Positions 1-7,423 of a stretch of DNA of 7,536 nt are shown here, one piece after another. The stretch is from the NCBI GenBank assembly GCA_937858455.1, contig CALLYN010001002.1:1-7536 (forward strand). Direction: 5' to 3'. This stretch comes from an uncultured Kouleothrix sp. Lineage in GTDB: Bacteria > Chloroflexota > Chloroflexia > Chloroflexales > Roseiflexaceae. A model generated the notes under the pieces. That model was not told the origin of the DNA. It was given only the letters and a program-made list of their open reading frames with translations, and did no database searches. Each line of letters starts with the position of its first letter. The stretch's first letter is position 1. The position numbers and the translations under genes were made by a program.

Positions 1-57
1 CGAATTTCTTTTTGGTATGCCCTGCCCGGCTTCGCCGGGCAGGGCATACCAAAAAAA
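1..57. repeat. Long perfect palindrome, left-truncated copy of a composite repeat
   Basis: Positions 9-30 and 34-55 form a perfect 22-bp inverted repeat around a TTC loop (31-33), with the core GGTATGCCCTGCCCGGC. A second copy lies at 2617-2657. Read on the minus strand, the 3' flank of this copy matches the 3' flank of that one with a single mismatch, so the two copies are in opposite orientation. Bases 1-4 (CGAA) are the last bases expected of the adjoining GC-rich hairpin, so the window begins inside the composite element. The T-run lies before the stem and the A-run after it, and they pair with each other. This makes it a dispersed palindrome rather than an ordinary intrinsic terminator in either direction. 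Confidence 0.85.
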
Positions 58-113
58 CAAGCGTCAAACGAAGTTGATATCAATATTGTCATTCAGTTGT
101 CACCGGAAAACTA

Positions 114-141
114 TTCACAATCATAGGAACGATCGTACAAT
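114..141 (+). promoter_or_regulatory. Candidate sigma-70 promoter for the histidine kinase operon
   Basis: TTCACA (114-119) and TACAAT (136-141) are separated by 16 nt. Each matches the -35/-10 consensus at 5 of 6 positions. Transcription would start near 147-149 and leave a leader of about 85 nt before the ATG at 234. This is a motif match only; the AT-rich stretch 71-145 contains other weaker combinations. Confidence 0.35.
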
Positions 142-233
142 ACAGCCCATAGGCACACCTGGCCTGGTATCATCGCGCCCGACGCCGCGAGCTTGCGCGC
201 TGGCGGGCGCCGCCTAGCCGACACGCGCGTACT

Positions 234-1760
<1,527 letters not shown>

Positions 1761-1767
1761 GAACACT

Positions 1768-2208
1768 ATGGCAACTACGCCACACGCCGATCGCCCCACC
1801 GCGCCGCCCGACCGCCCCGAAAACGCCTATATTATTCTGGTCGAAGACGACCCAAACTCCTACCTGGTGATCGAAGAGCTGCTGAAGCACGCCGGCTTCA
1901 AGCACTTCTACCACCGCGGCAGCGGCGCCAAGCTGATCCAGCTGATCGAGGTGCTGCCGCAGATCGACCTGGTGCTGCTCGACATTGGCCTGCCCGGCGA
2001 AGATGGTTTCGCGGTGCTCAAGCGCCTGCGCGCGCACCCGCAGTCGGCCCGCGCGCATATCGCCGCCATCACCGCCAATATCATGCACCAGACGCGGCTG
2101 CGCGCCAAGGATGCCGGCTTCGACAGCTTCATCAGCAAGCCGATTCAGCCCGATAAGATCTGCGACCAGATCCGCAGCATGCTGGCCGGCCGCGCATTCT
2201 GGTGGTAG
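1768..2208 (+). CDS. Single-domain response regulator (receiver only, CheY/Spo0F-like)
   Basis: Phosphoacceptor partner of the upstream kinase, 146 aa and cytoplasmic. The receiver fold occupies about residues 20-140. The acidic pair is Asp27-Asp28, the phosphoacceptor is Asp72 in LVLLDIGLPGEDG, the switch Thr102 sits in AAITAN, and Lys124 sits in ISKP, so all catalytic positions are present. There is no DNA-binding or enzymatic output domain; the protein ends at FWW after the last receiver helix. Output must therefore go through protein contact or a phosphorelay. The ATG at 1768 is chosen because AGGA (1759-1762) lies 5 nt upstream and it follows the kinase stop by 7 nt. An in-frame ATG at 1711 would overlap the kinase by 50 nt and add a tail unrelated to the receiver fold. 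The N-terminal 19 residues are Pro-rich and probably disordered. Confidence 0.92.
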   Translation: MATTPHADRPTAPPDRPENAYIILVEDDPNSYLVIEELLKHAGFKHFYHRGSGAKLIQLIEVLPQIDLVLLDIGLPGEDGFAVLKRLRAHPQSARAHIAAITANIMHQTRLRAKDAGFDSFISKPIQPDKICDQIRSMLAGRAFWW

Positions 2209-2232
2209 CTCCGGCTCCGCCAAGCTCTGGTT

Positions 2233-2272
2233 GTGTGGTACCCTGCTGGCCTCGCGGGGCAGGGCGCCACAC
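2233..2272. repeat. Decayed copy of the GGTATGCCCTGCC palindrome downstream of the regulator gene
   Basis: The stem pairs GTGTGG (2233-2238) with CCACAC (2267-2272), and CCCTGC (2241-2246) with GCAGGG (2259-2264), around a 12-nt loop and a 2x2 internal loop. The central 23-24 nt align to the 9-55 palindrome at roughly 20 positions with one gap, so this looks like a degenerate family member. It lies 25 nt after the response regulator stop and could fold in the transcript. No T-tract follows, so calling it an intrinsic terminator is not justified. Confidence 0.55.
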
Positions 2273-2303
2273 CACGCAGGTGATCGACAAGTGCGCAGCG
2301 CCG

Positions 2304-2332
2304 TTGACAAGCCACCAGACGGCTGCTATACT
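2304..2332 (+). promoter_or_regulatory. Near-consensus sigma-70 promoter of the SAM riboswitch-metH unit
   Basis: TTGACA (2304-2309) is a perfect -35 box. TATACT (2327-2332) is a 5/6 -10 box, and the spacer is exactly 17 nt. The start site would fall near 2339-2340, about 15 nt before the 5' strand of riboswitch helix P1. This is where a promoter for a SAM-I leader is expected. The resulting leader before metH is about 410 nt. Confidence 0.8.
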
Positions 2333-2354
2333 GCGGCTCAACAATTGAATACCG

Positions 2355-2515
2355 CTCATCAAGAGGGGTGGAGGGATCGGCCCTGTGAAACCCCGGCAAC
2401 CCCTTCCCAAGTTCTCAGTCGTGAGTTTTGAGTTGCACTTGGCTAACTCAGCACTCAGCACTCGAAACTCCGGAAGGAAGGTGCCAACTCCGACAGCGCA
2501 AGCTGGGAGATGAGG
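2355..2515 (+). promoter_or_regulatory. SAM-I (S-box) riboswitch aptamer with enlarged P3
   Basis: Cis-regulatory RNA that binds S-adenosylmethionine. P1 pairs CTCATC (2355-2360) with GATGAG (2509-2514). P2 pairs GGGGT (2365-2369) with ACCCC (2399-2403). The conserved core text follows the class: GGAGGGAT after P2 begins, then TGAAACCCCGGCAAC, then GGTGCCAACTCC (2480-2491). P4 is CAGC/GCTG (2494-2497/2502-2505) with a GCAA tetraloop. P3 is closed by TTCC (2404-2407) pairing with GGAA at either 2472-2475 or 2476-2479. Instead of a short loop it encloses about 65 nt that form a separate imperfect hairpin (2410-2469). The 3' P1 strand is complementary to the 5' side of the downstream terminator, giving the usual OFF switch. 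The gene controlled is metH, consistent with methionine/SAM feedback. Confidence 0.93.
2410..2469. repeat. Heptad-repeat palindromic insert in the riboswitch P3 loop
   Basis: The arms 2410-2434 and 2445-2469 are reverse complements at 17 of 25 positions, around a 10-nt loop. The right arm has four 7-nt units starting ACTC from 2446 to 2473 (ACTCAGC twice, then ACTCGAA and ACTCCGG). The left arm shows GAGTTTT and GAGTTGC (2423-2436). The tract is poorer in G+C than its surroundings and lies entirely within a peripheral loop of the aptamer, so the ligand-binding core is undisturbed. Confidence 0.75.
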
Positions 2516-2526
2516 ACAGCGTAGTA

Positions 2527-2558
2527 ACCCTCATGCCCGCGCGTGAGGGTATTTGTTT
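2527..2558 (+). terminator. SAM-controlled intrinsic terminator of the metH leader
   Basis: ACCCTCA (2527-2533) pairs with TGAGGGT (2544-2550). The stem can extend by three inner pairs to a CCGC tetraloop, and the T-rich run ATTTGTTT follows (2551-2558). The alternative antiterminator pairs ATGAGG of the riboswitch 3' P1 strand (2510-2515) with CCTCAT of the terminator (2529-2534). GGG (2505-2507) can also pair with CCC (2536-2538). When SAM stabilises P1 the antiterminator is lost and the terminator forms. The T-run is interrupted by G, so termination may be incomplete. Confidence 0.8.
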
Positions 2559-2613
2559 GCGTTCAACAAGCCAAGGCATACATGTTCATACCAACTCCGT
2601 TATGATCACGTTC

Positions 2614-2696
2614 TTTTTGGTATGCCCTGCCCGGCAAAGCCTGGCAGGGCATACCAACAAGAAATTCGGGGGCGGCGAAGCCGCCCCCGAACCCCC
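2614..2696. repeat. Composite two-hairpin repeat in the metH 5' leader
   Basis: Hairpin one spans 2617-2657: 19 paired positions with one C/T mismatch, an AAA loop, and the same core as the palindrome at 9-55. A 7-nt linker follows. Hairpin two pairs TTCGGGGGCGGC (2665-2676) perfectly with 2680-2691 around a GAA loop, then a C-run extends to 2696. Both hairpins centre on GGC-RAA-GCC. The element lies 56 nt after the riboswitch terminator T-run and 55 nt before the metH start, so it is transcribed in the leader. No U-run follows either stem. REP/MITE-like behaviour is inferred; no protein is encoded in it. Confidence 0.85.
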
Positions 2697-2751
2697 AGCA
2701 TCAACCAAGTGATCGGCCGAATTTGGTATCACTGAGGCGAGGTCAAGCCAC

Positions 2752-5700
2752 ATGAGCTCAAAACCAACCTATCTCGAGGCGCTACGCTCGCGCGTGCTGA
2801 TCTTCGACGGCGCCATGGGCACGAGCATCGACCAGTTCGGGCTCTCGGCCGAGGATTACGGCGGCGAGCGCACCTACGGCAACCGCGACTACCTGGCGAT
2901 CGCCCGGCCCGACGTGATCGAGCAGATCCACACCTCGTTCATGGAGGCCGGCTGCGACGTGCTCGAGACCAACACCTTCCAGAGCACGCGCCTGCGCCTG
3001 GCCGAGTGGGGCCTGGCCGATCGCACCGCCGAGCTGAATATCGCCGCCGCGCGCCTGGCCCGCCGCGTCGCCGAGCGCTTCGCCGCCCAGGACGGCCGGC
3101 CGCGCTACGTGGCCGGCTCGATCGGCCCCACCGGCAAGCTGCCCTCGTCGAACGACCCGGCGCTCTCGGATATTACCTTCGACGAGCTATCGGAGATCTT
3201 TCGCGAGCAGGCCGCCGCGCTGATCGCCGGTGGCGTCGACGTGCTGCTCGTCGAGACCAGCGTCGATATTCTCGAGGTCAAGGCCGCGCTCGACGGCATC
3301 CGGCGCGCAAAGCACGAGGCTGGCGCGCACGTGGCCGTGCAGGCCCAGATCTTCCTCGACCTCTCGGGCCGCATGCTGCTGGGCACCGAGGTGCCGGCGG
3401 TGATCGCGACGCTCGAGGCAATGCCGGTCGACGTGATCGGCCTGAACTGCAGCACCGGCCCCGAGCATATGCGCGAGGCCATCCAGTACCTATGCGCGCA
3501 CTCGCGGCTGCCGATCTCGTGCATCCCCAACGCCGGGCTGCCGCTCGAGGTCGACGGCGAGACGGTATATCCAATGGAGCCCGAGCCATTCGCGCGCATC
3601 CTCGGCGAGTTCGTGCGCGAGTATGGCGTGAGCGCCGTCGGTGGCTGCTGCGGCACGCGGCCGGCGCACATCCGGGCGCTACGCGCGGCCGTGGGCTACG
3701 AGCGCGCCCCAGCCGCGCGCCAGGTCGAGTACATCCCCAGCGTGTCGTCGGGGGTGAAGGCCGCCGCGCTGCGCCAGGACGTGACGCTCACAATGATCGG
3801 CGAGCGCGTCAATACGCTTGGCTCGCGCAAGGTGAAGCGGCTGCTGCTGAACGACGACTACGACGGCGTGCTCGACGTGGCGCGCGAGCAAGCCGACGGC
3901 GGCGCGCACCTGCTCGACGTGTGCGTGGCTACCACCGAGCGCGCCGACGAGCGTGAGCAGATGGTCGCGCTGCTGAAAAAGCTGACCATGAACGTCGAGC
4001 TGCCGTTGGCGATCGACACCACCGAGGCCGACGTGCTCAAGGCCGCGCTCGAGATCTACCCAGGCCGCGCGATCGTCAACTCGCTCTCGCTCGAGGGCGG
4101 CCGCGGCGAGAAGCTCGACCGCACCATGCCGTTGGTAGCGCGCTACGGCGCGGCCGCGATGGCCATGACCATCGACGAGGACGGGATGGCGCACACCGCC
4201 GGCCGCAAGCTGGCGGTGGCCCGGCGGATCGCCCAGATCGCGCGCGACGAGTACGGCGTGCCGCACGAGTCGCTGATCTTCGACGTGCTGACCTTCCCGA
4301 TCACCACCGGCCAGGACGAACTGCGCCGCGCCGCGATCGAGACGATCGAGGGCATCCGGCTGGTAAAGCAGCATATCCCCGGCTGCTTCACCACCCTGGG
4401 CGTCAGCAATTTGTCGTTCGGCGTCGCGCCGCACGCCCGCGCCGCGCTCAATTCGGTGTTCCTGAAGCACGCCGTCGACGCGGGGCTCGACACCGCGATC
4501 ATCAACCCGGCCCACGTGACGCCCTACGCCGAGATTCCGGCCGAGCAGCGCGAGCTGTGCGAAGACCTGATCTTCGACCGGCGCGACGAGGCGCTTGCAC
4601 GATTCATCCAGTTCTTCGAGCAGAACGCCGCCGCCGTAGCCACAGCGCGCGCCGACCCGACCGCTGGCCTAAGCGTGGCCGAGCGCTTGCACTGGAAGAT
4701 TGTGCACCGGGTGAAAGAAGGCGTGGAAGAGGACGTGGATGTGTTGATGGCGCAACGGCTGGGCCTATCGGTTGAAGATTTCAGGTTGCTCGTTGCAGGT
4801 TCAGTATCGGGTGACAGCGATAGCACTGTTCAGCCTGCAAACGTGCAAACCGCTCAACCGCCTAGCGCGGTGCCGCGCGGCGATGCCGCCGTCGACATTC
4901 TCAACAACGTGCTGCTGCCGGCCATGAAAGAAGTTGGCGACCTGTTCGGCTCCGGCCAGCTGATCCTGCCATTCGTGCTGCAGAGCGCCGAGGTGATGAA
5001 GAAGACCGTAGCCTACCTCGAGCGCTACCTCGACAAGCTCGAAGGCGCCACCAAGGGCAAAGTGGTGCTCGCCACAGTCTACGGCGACGTGCACGACATC
5101 GGCAAGAATCTGGTGCATACGATCCTGGCGAACAACGGCTACACGGTGTACGACCTGGGCAAGCAGGTGCCGCTGAACACGATCATCGAGAAGGCAGTAG
5201 AAGTTGGCGCCGACGCGATCGGCCTCTCGGCGCTGCTGGTGAGCACGTCGAAGCAGATGCCGCTGTGCGTGCAGGAGCTGCACCGGCGCGGGCTGAGCTT
5301 CCCGGTGCTGGTGGGCGGCGCGGCGATCAACCAGCAGTATGGCCAGCGCATCACGTTTGTAGCCGACGAAGAGCCTTACGCGGCCGGCGTGTTCTACTGC
5401 AAAGACGCGTTCGAAGGCCTGGAGACGATGGATAAGCTCTCGAATACGTCGGCGCGCGCGCGCTTCGTCGAGCAGACGATTCGCGACGCGGCGCAGGTGC
5501 TGCACCAGAAGCAGCGCGGGCGCGTGGCGCTGGCCGATCTGGGGCGCGCCACCCGCGGCGACACCGCGCGCTCGGCCGTGCGCCGCGACGTGCCGGTGCC
5601 CACGCCGCCGTTCTGGGGCGCGCAGGTGGTGAAGCGCATCAAGCTGCAGGACGTGGTCGACTGCCTCGACCGCAACGCGCTGTTCCGGCTGCAGTGGGGC

Positions 5701-6453
5701 GCCAAAAACGCCAAGGGCGCCGAGTGGGAAAAGCTCAAGGCCGGGTTTGAGCTGAAGGTGCGCGACCTCATCCGCGCCGCCGAGCGCGAAGGCTGGCTCG
5801 AGCCGCAGGTGGTGTACGGCTACTTCCCGGCGCAGGCCGACGGCAACGAGCTGGTTGTCTACGACCCGGCCAGCCTGAGTATCAAGAGCCAGGATTCAAG
5901 CACCGGCAAGGAGCATGGCTCTCGGCTCTTGGCTCTCGGCTCTGCGCGCGAGCTGACGCGCTTTGTGTTCCCACGCCAGCCTGGGCGCGAGCGGCTATGC
6001 CTGGCCGACTACTTCCGCCCGGCCGAGAGCGGCGAGTACGATGTCGCGGCTTTCCAGATCGTCACAATGGGCGCGCGCGTCGACGACCTGACCGAGGAGC
6101 TTCAGAAGGCCGGCGACTACAGCAGCGGCTACTTCATCCACGGCCTGAGCGTATCGCTGGCCGAAGCGCTAGCCGAGTACACCAACCGCGTGGTGCGCCA
6201 GAGCCTGGGGCTGAAGGGCGAGCAGGGCAAGCGCTACTCGTGGGGCTACCCGGCCTGCCCGGACCTCGACGAGCACGCCAAGCTGTTCGGCATTCTGCCG
6301 GCCGATCGCATTGGCGTAACGCTCACCGATGCCTTTCAGCTGGTGCCCGAGCAGAGCACCGCCGCGATCGTGGTGCACCACCCCGAGGCCAAGTACTTCA
6401 GCATCGGTTCGGCCGCCGAGCGCGCCGAGCAGGATGTGGGCGCGGTGGCCTGA
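2752..6453 (+). CDS. metH: Cobalamin-dependent methionine synthase (5-methyltetrahydrofolate--homocysteine methyltransferase)
   Basis: Transfers the methyl group of 5-methyltetrahydrofolate through cob(I)alamin to homocysteine, giving methionine, in the cytoplasm. The 1233 aa length is close to the usual ~1200-1230 and all modules are present. The homocysteine domain (about 7-315) has zinc ligands Cys233, Cys299 and Cys300 (GGCCGT). The pterin domain is about 344-605 (GERVNTLGSRK at 350). The cobalamin cap is about 635-765. The B12 domain has DVHDIG with cobalt-ligand His781. The reactivation domain (about 949-1225) has VPTPPFWG and the SAM-binding RxxxGYPACP motif (Arg1161 to Pro1170). GAGGT (2739-2743) sits 8 nt before the ATG. 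Two non-conserved inserts are visible: about 673-703 in the cap and about 1042-1065 in the reactivation domain, both repeat-derived. Expression should be repressed by SAM through the upstream riboswitch. Confidence 0.98.
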   Translation: MSSKPTYLEALRSRVLIFDGAMGTSIDQFGLSAEDYGGERTYGNRDYLAIARPDVIEQIHTSFMEAGCDVLETNTFQSTRLRLAEWGLADRTAELNIAAARLARRVAERFAAQDGRPRYVAGSIGPTGKLPSSNDPALSDITFDELSEIFREQAAALIAGGVDVLLVETSVDILEVKAALDGIRRAKHEAGAHVAVQAQIFLDLSGRMLLGTEVPAVIATLEAMPVDVIGLNCSTGPEHMREAIQYLCAHSRLPISCIPNAGLPLEVDGETVYPMEPEPFARILGEFVREYGVSAVGGCCGTRPAHIRALRAAVGYERAPAARQVEYIPSVSSGVKAAALRQDVTLTMIGERVNTLGSRKVKRLLLNDDYDGVLDVAREQADGGAHLLDVCVATTERADEREQMVALLKKLTMNVELPLAIDTTEADVLKAALEIYPGRAIVNSLSLEGGRGEKLDRTMPLVARYGAAAMAMTIDEDGMAHTAGRKLAVARRIAQIARDEYGVPHESLIFDVLTFPITTGQDELRRAAIETIEGIRLVKQHIPGCFTTLGVSNLSFGVAPHARAALNSVFLKHAVDAGLDTAIINPAHVTPYAEIPAEQRELCEDLIFDRRDEALARFIQFFEQNAAAVATARADPTAGLSVAERLHWKIVHRVKEGVEEDVDVLMAQRLGLSVEDFRLLVAGSVSGDSDSTVQPANVQTAQPPSAVPRGDAAVDILNNVLLPAMKEVGDLFGSGQLILPFVLQSAEVMKKTVAYLERYLDKLEGATKGKVVLATVYGDVHDIGKNLVHTILANNGYTVYDLGKQVPLNTIIEKAVEVGADAIGLSALLVSTSKQMPLCVQELHRRGLSFPVLVGGAAINQQYGQRITFVADEEPYAAGVFYCKDAFEGLETMDKLSNTSARARFVEQTIRDAAQVLHQKQRGRVALADLGRATRGDTARSAVRRDVPVPTPPFWGAQVVKRIKLQDVVDCLDRNALFRLQWGAKNAKGAEWEKLKAGFELKVRDLIRAAEREGWLEPQVVYGYFPAQADGNELVVYDPASLSIKSQDSSTGKEHGSRLLALGSARELTRFVFPRQPGRERLCLADYFRPAESGEYDVAAFQIVTMGARVDDLTEELQKAGDYSSGYFIHGLSVSLAEALAEYTNRVVRQSLGLKGEQGKRYSWGYPACPDLDEHAKLFGILPADRIGVTLTDAFQLVPEQSTAAIVVHHPEAKYFSIGSAAERAEQDVGAVA
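4769..4860. repeat. In-frame heptad-repeat palindromic insert in the metH cap domain
   Basis: The outer arms are CGGTTGA (4769-4775) and TCAACCG (4854-4860); the inner arms are TTGCAGG (4793-4799) and CCTGCAA (4834-4840). All are exact complements, with indels between them. The left side runs as five 7-nt units of GGTTGNN type from 4770 to 4804. The right side reads better as 8-nt units (TGCAAACG, TGCAAACC, from 4828 to 4859). It encodes about 31 residues rich in Ser, Val, Ala and Gln, between helices of the four-helix cap where family members have a short turn (general family knowledge). Confidence 0.7.
5883..5944. repeat. Four tandem GGCTCTN heptamers with inverted partner inside metH
   Basis: Four contiguous 7-nt units, GGCTCTC, GGCTCTT, GGCTCTC and GGCTCTG, occupy 5917-5944. 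An upstream CAAGAGCC (5883-5890) is the exact complement of GGCTCTTG (5924-5931). The tract encodes a Ser/Gly/Leu-rich segment (about 1045-1065, including GSRLLALGSA) between a conserved VVYDPA and the RFVFPRQ stretch of the reactivation domain, where no such loop is expected. A 7-nt unit is not a multiple of three, so gain or loss of one unit would frameshift the gene. Confidence 0.75.
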
Positions 6454-6470
6454 TCCGCGCGGCCTGAAGC

Positions 6471-7415
6471 CTACAGCCGAGCGCCGGGTTCTTCGCTCCC
6501 GGCGCCCTCGAGCTGGGAGTACAGCCTGGCCCACTCGGCGAGCGAGAGCGTCTCGGCGCGCCGATCCGGGTCGATACCGGCGGCGGCCAGCGCGGCCAGC
6601 GCGCGCGGCTTATCGAGCGGCGTGCCTATGGCCGCCAGCCCGGTGGGCAGCGCGTTGGCAAGCTTCTTTCGCGCCTGCAAAAAGCCGGCCTTGATCAGCC
6701 GCATGAGCGCGGCGGGCGGTACGTCGGCGGCGGGCTGCGGGCGTATGCGCAGGCGCAGAATGGCCGAGTCGACCGCTGGAGCCGGGAAGAAGCTGGCGGC
6801 CGGCACGCGCGCAATCACCTCGGGCGCGGCGTACAGCTGCACCGAGTGCGCCAGCACGCTCATGTCGCCGGGCGCGGCCGCGATGCGCTCGGCCACCTCC
6901 CACTGCACCAGCACCACCATGAGCGCCGGCGGCGGCGCGGCCTCGAGGAAGTGGCGCAGGGCCGCTGAAGTGATCGCGTAGGGCAGGTTCGCCACGACTT
7001 TGTAGCGAGGGCCGGGAGCCGGAAACTGAGAACCGCCCGGGCTGGGCTGGCTCTCGTTTTTTGGTTCCTGGCTGTTTTGCAGCAGCTGCTCGGGCGATTG
7101 GCGCAGGATATCGCCCTGCACGAGCGTGAAGCCCGGCTCGCCCGCAAACTCAGCGCGCAGCCGCTCGGCCAGGCGCGCGTCGAGCTCGACGCTGACGACG
7201 CGGCCGGCGCGCCGCACAAGCTCCCACGTCAGCACGCCGAGGCCCGGCCCAACCTCCACCACCGTATCGGCGGGCACAAGCTCGGCCGCGCCAACGATCG
7301 CGCCCAGCACGGCGGCGTCGAGCAGGAAGTTCTGGCCCATGGCGCGGGTAGGCCGCAGATCGAGCGAGCGCAGCGCCGCGCGCACGCGGGCCGGCTCGAG
7401 GTACGGGTTAGTCAT
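6471..7415 (-). CDS. ksgA: 16S rRNA (adenine1518-N6/adenine1519-N6)-dimethyltransferase
   Basis: SAM-dependent enzyme (KsgA/RsmA) that dimethylates two adjacent adenines in helix 45 of 16S rRNA late in 30S assembly. The 314 aa exceed the usual ~260-295. Motifs in order: GQNFL (27-31), SAM-binding EVGPGLGVLT (54-63), acidic Glu77 at the end of beta-2, GDIL (101-104), catalytic NLPY (143-146), and FFPAPAVDSAILRL. Residue 147 after NLPY is Ala, a position that varies in the family. An insert at about 114-136 (Gln, Ser, Pro-rich) separates GDIL from the strand leading into NLPY. A short C-terminal extension (GAGSEEPGARL) follows the usual end. Both coincide with palindromic DNA. The ATG at 7415 gives the expected N-terminus; no Shine-Dalgarno is evident. 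The gene converges on metH with a 17-nt gap and no clear terminator between them. Confidence 0.96.
   Translation of the reverse strand: MTNPYLEPARVRAALRSLDLRPTRAMGQNFLLDAAVLGAIVGAAELVPADTVVEVGPGLGVLTWELVRRAGRVVSVELDARLAERLRAEFAGEPGFTLVQGDILRQSPEQLLQNSQEPKNESQPSPGGSQFPAPGPRYKVVANLPYAITSAALRHFLEAAPPPALMVVLVQWEVAERIAAAPGDMSVLAHSVQLYAAPEVIARVPAASFFPAPAVDSAILRLRIRPQPAADVPPAALMRLIKAGFLQARKKLANALPTGLAAIGTPLDKPRALAALAAAGIDPDRRAETLSLAEWARLYSQLEGAGSEEPGARL
6481..6505. repeat. Small perfect palindrome at the 3' end of ksgA
   Basis: GCGCCGGG (6481-6488) pairs exactly with CCCGGCGC (6498-6505) around a 9-nt loop. It overlaps the last codons of ksgA and encodes the extension beyond the family's normal end. 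It lies in the convergent metH/ksgA junction and could slow polymerase from either side, but no T-run follows on either strand. Confidence 0.5.
7007..7076. repeat. In-frame heptad-repeat palindromic insert in ksgA
   Basis: The arms 7012-7034 and 7049-7071 surround a 14-nt loop. Sixteen of 23 positions are exact complements and five more are G-T pairs, so 21 of 23 could pair. The left arm falls into four 7-nt purine-rich units (7007-7034, such as GAGGGCC and GGGAGCC). The right arm falls into four pyrimidine-rich units (7049-7076, such as GGCTCTC and GGTTCCT). It encodes the extra residues of about 114-136 in KsgA, without a stop or frameshift. Confidence 0.75.
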
Positions 7416-7423
7416 TGCAAACC

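Noticed and set aside
9..55. Intrinsic terminator reading of the left palindrome
   Set aside because: On either strand the T-run precedes the stem and the A-run follows it, so no U-tail would end the RNA; the second copy in a metH leader also argues against terminator function.
17..217. 66-residue open frame at the left edge
   Set aside because: It begins inside the palindrome and has no ribosome-binding site, no recognisable motif and unlike-protein composition; it overlaps the candidate kinase promoter.
2428..2735. Short open frames across the riboswitch and leader
   Set aside because: The sequence is explained by the SAM-I aptamer, terminator and repeat hairpins; the frames have no protein-like features.
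3679..4515. 278-residue open frame on the minus strand inside metH, with similar long ones at 4801-5505 and 1750-2310
   Set aside because: These are typical mirror frames of GC-rich coding DNA, His/Arg/Gly-rich with no domain motif, opposite strongly conserved genes.
5917..5944. CRISPR-like or other spacer-repeat array
   Set aside because: The units are 7 nt and contiguous with no spacers, and no cas gene is present.
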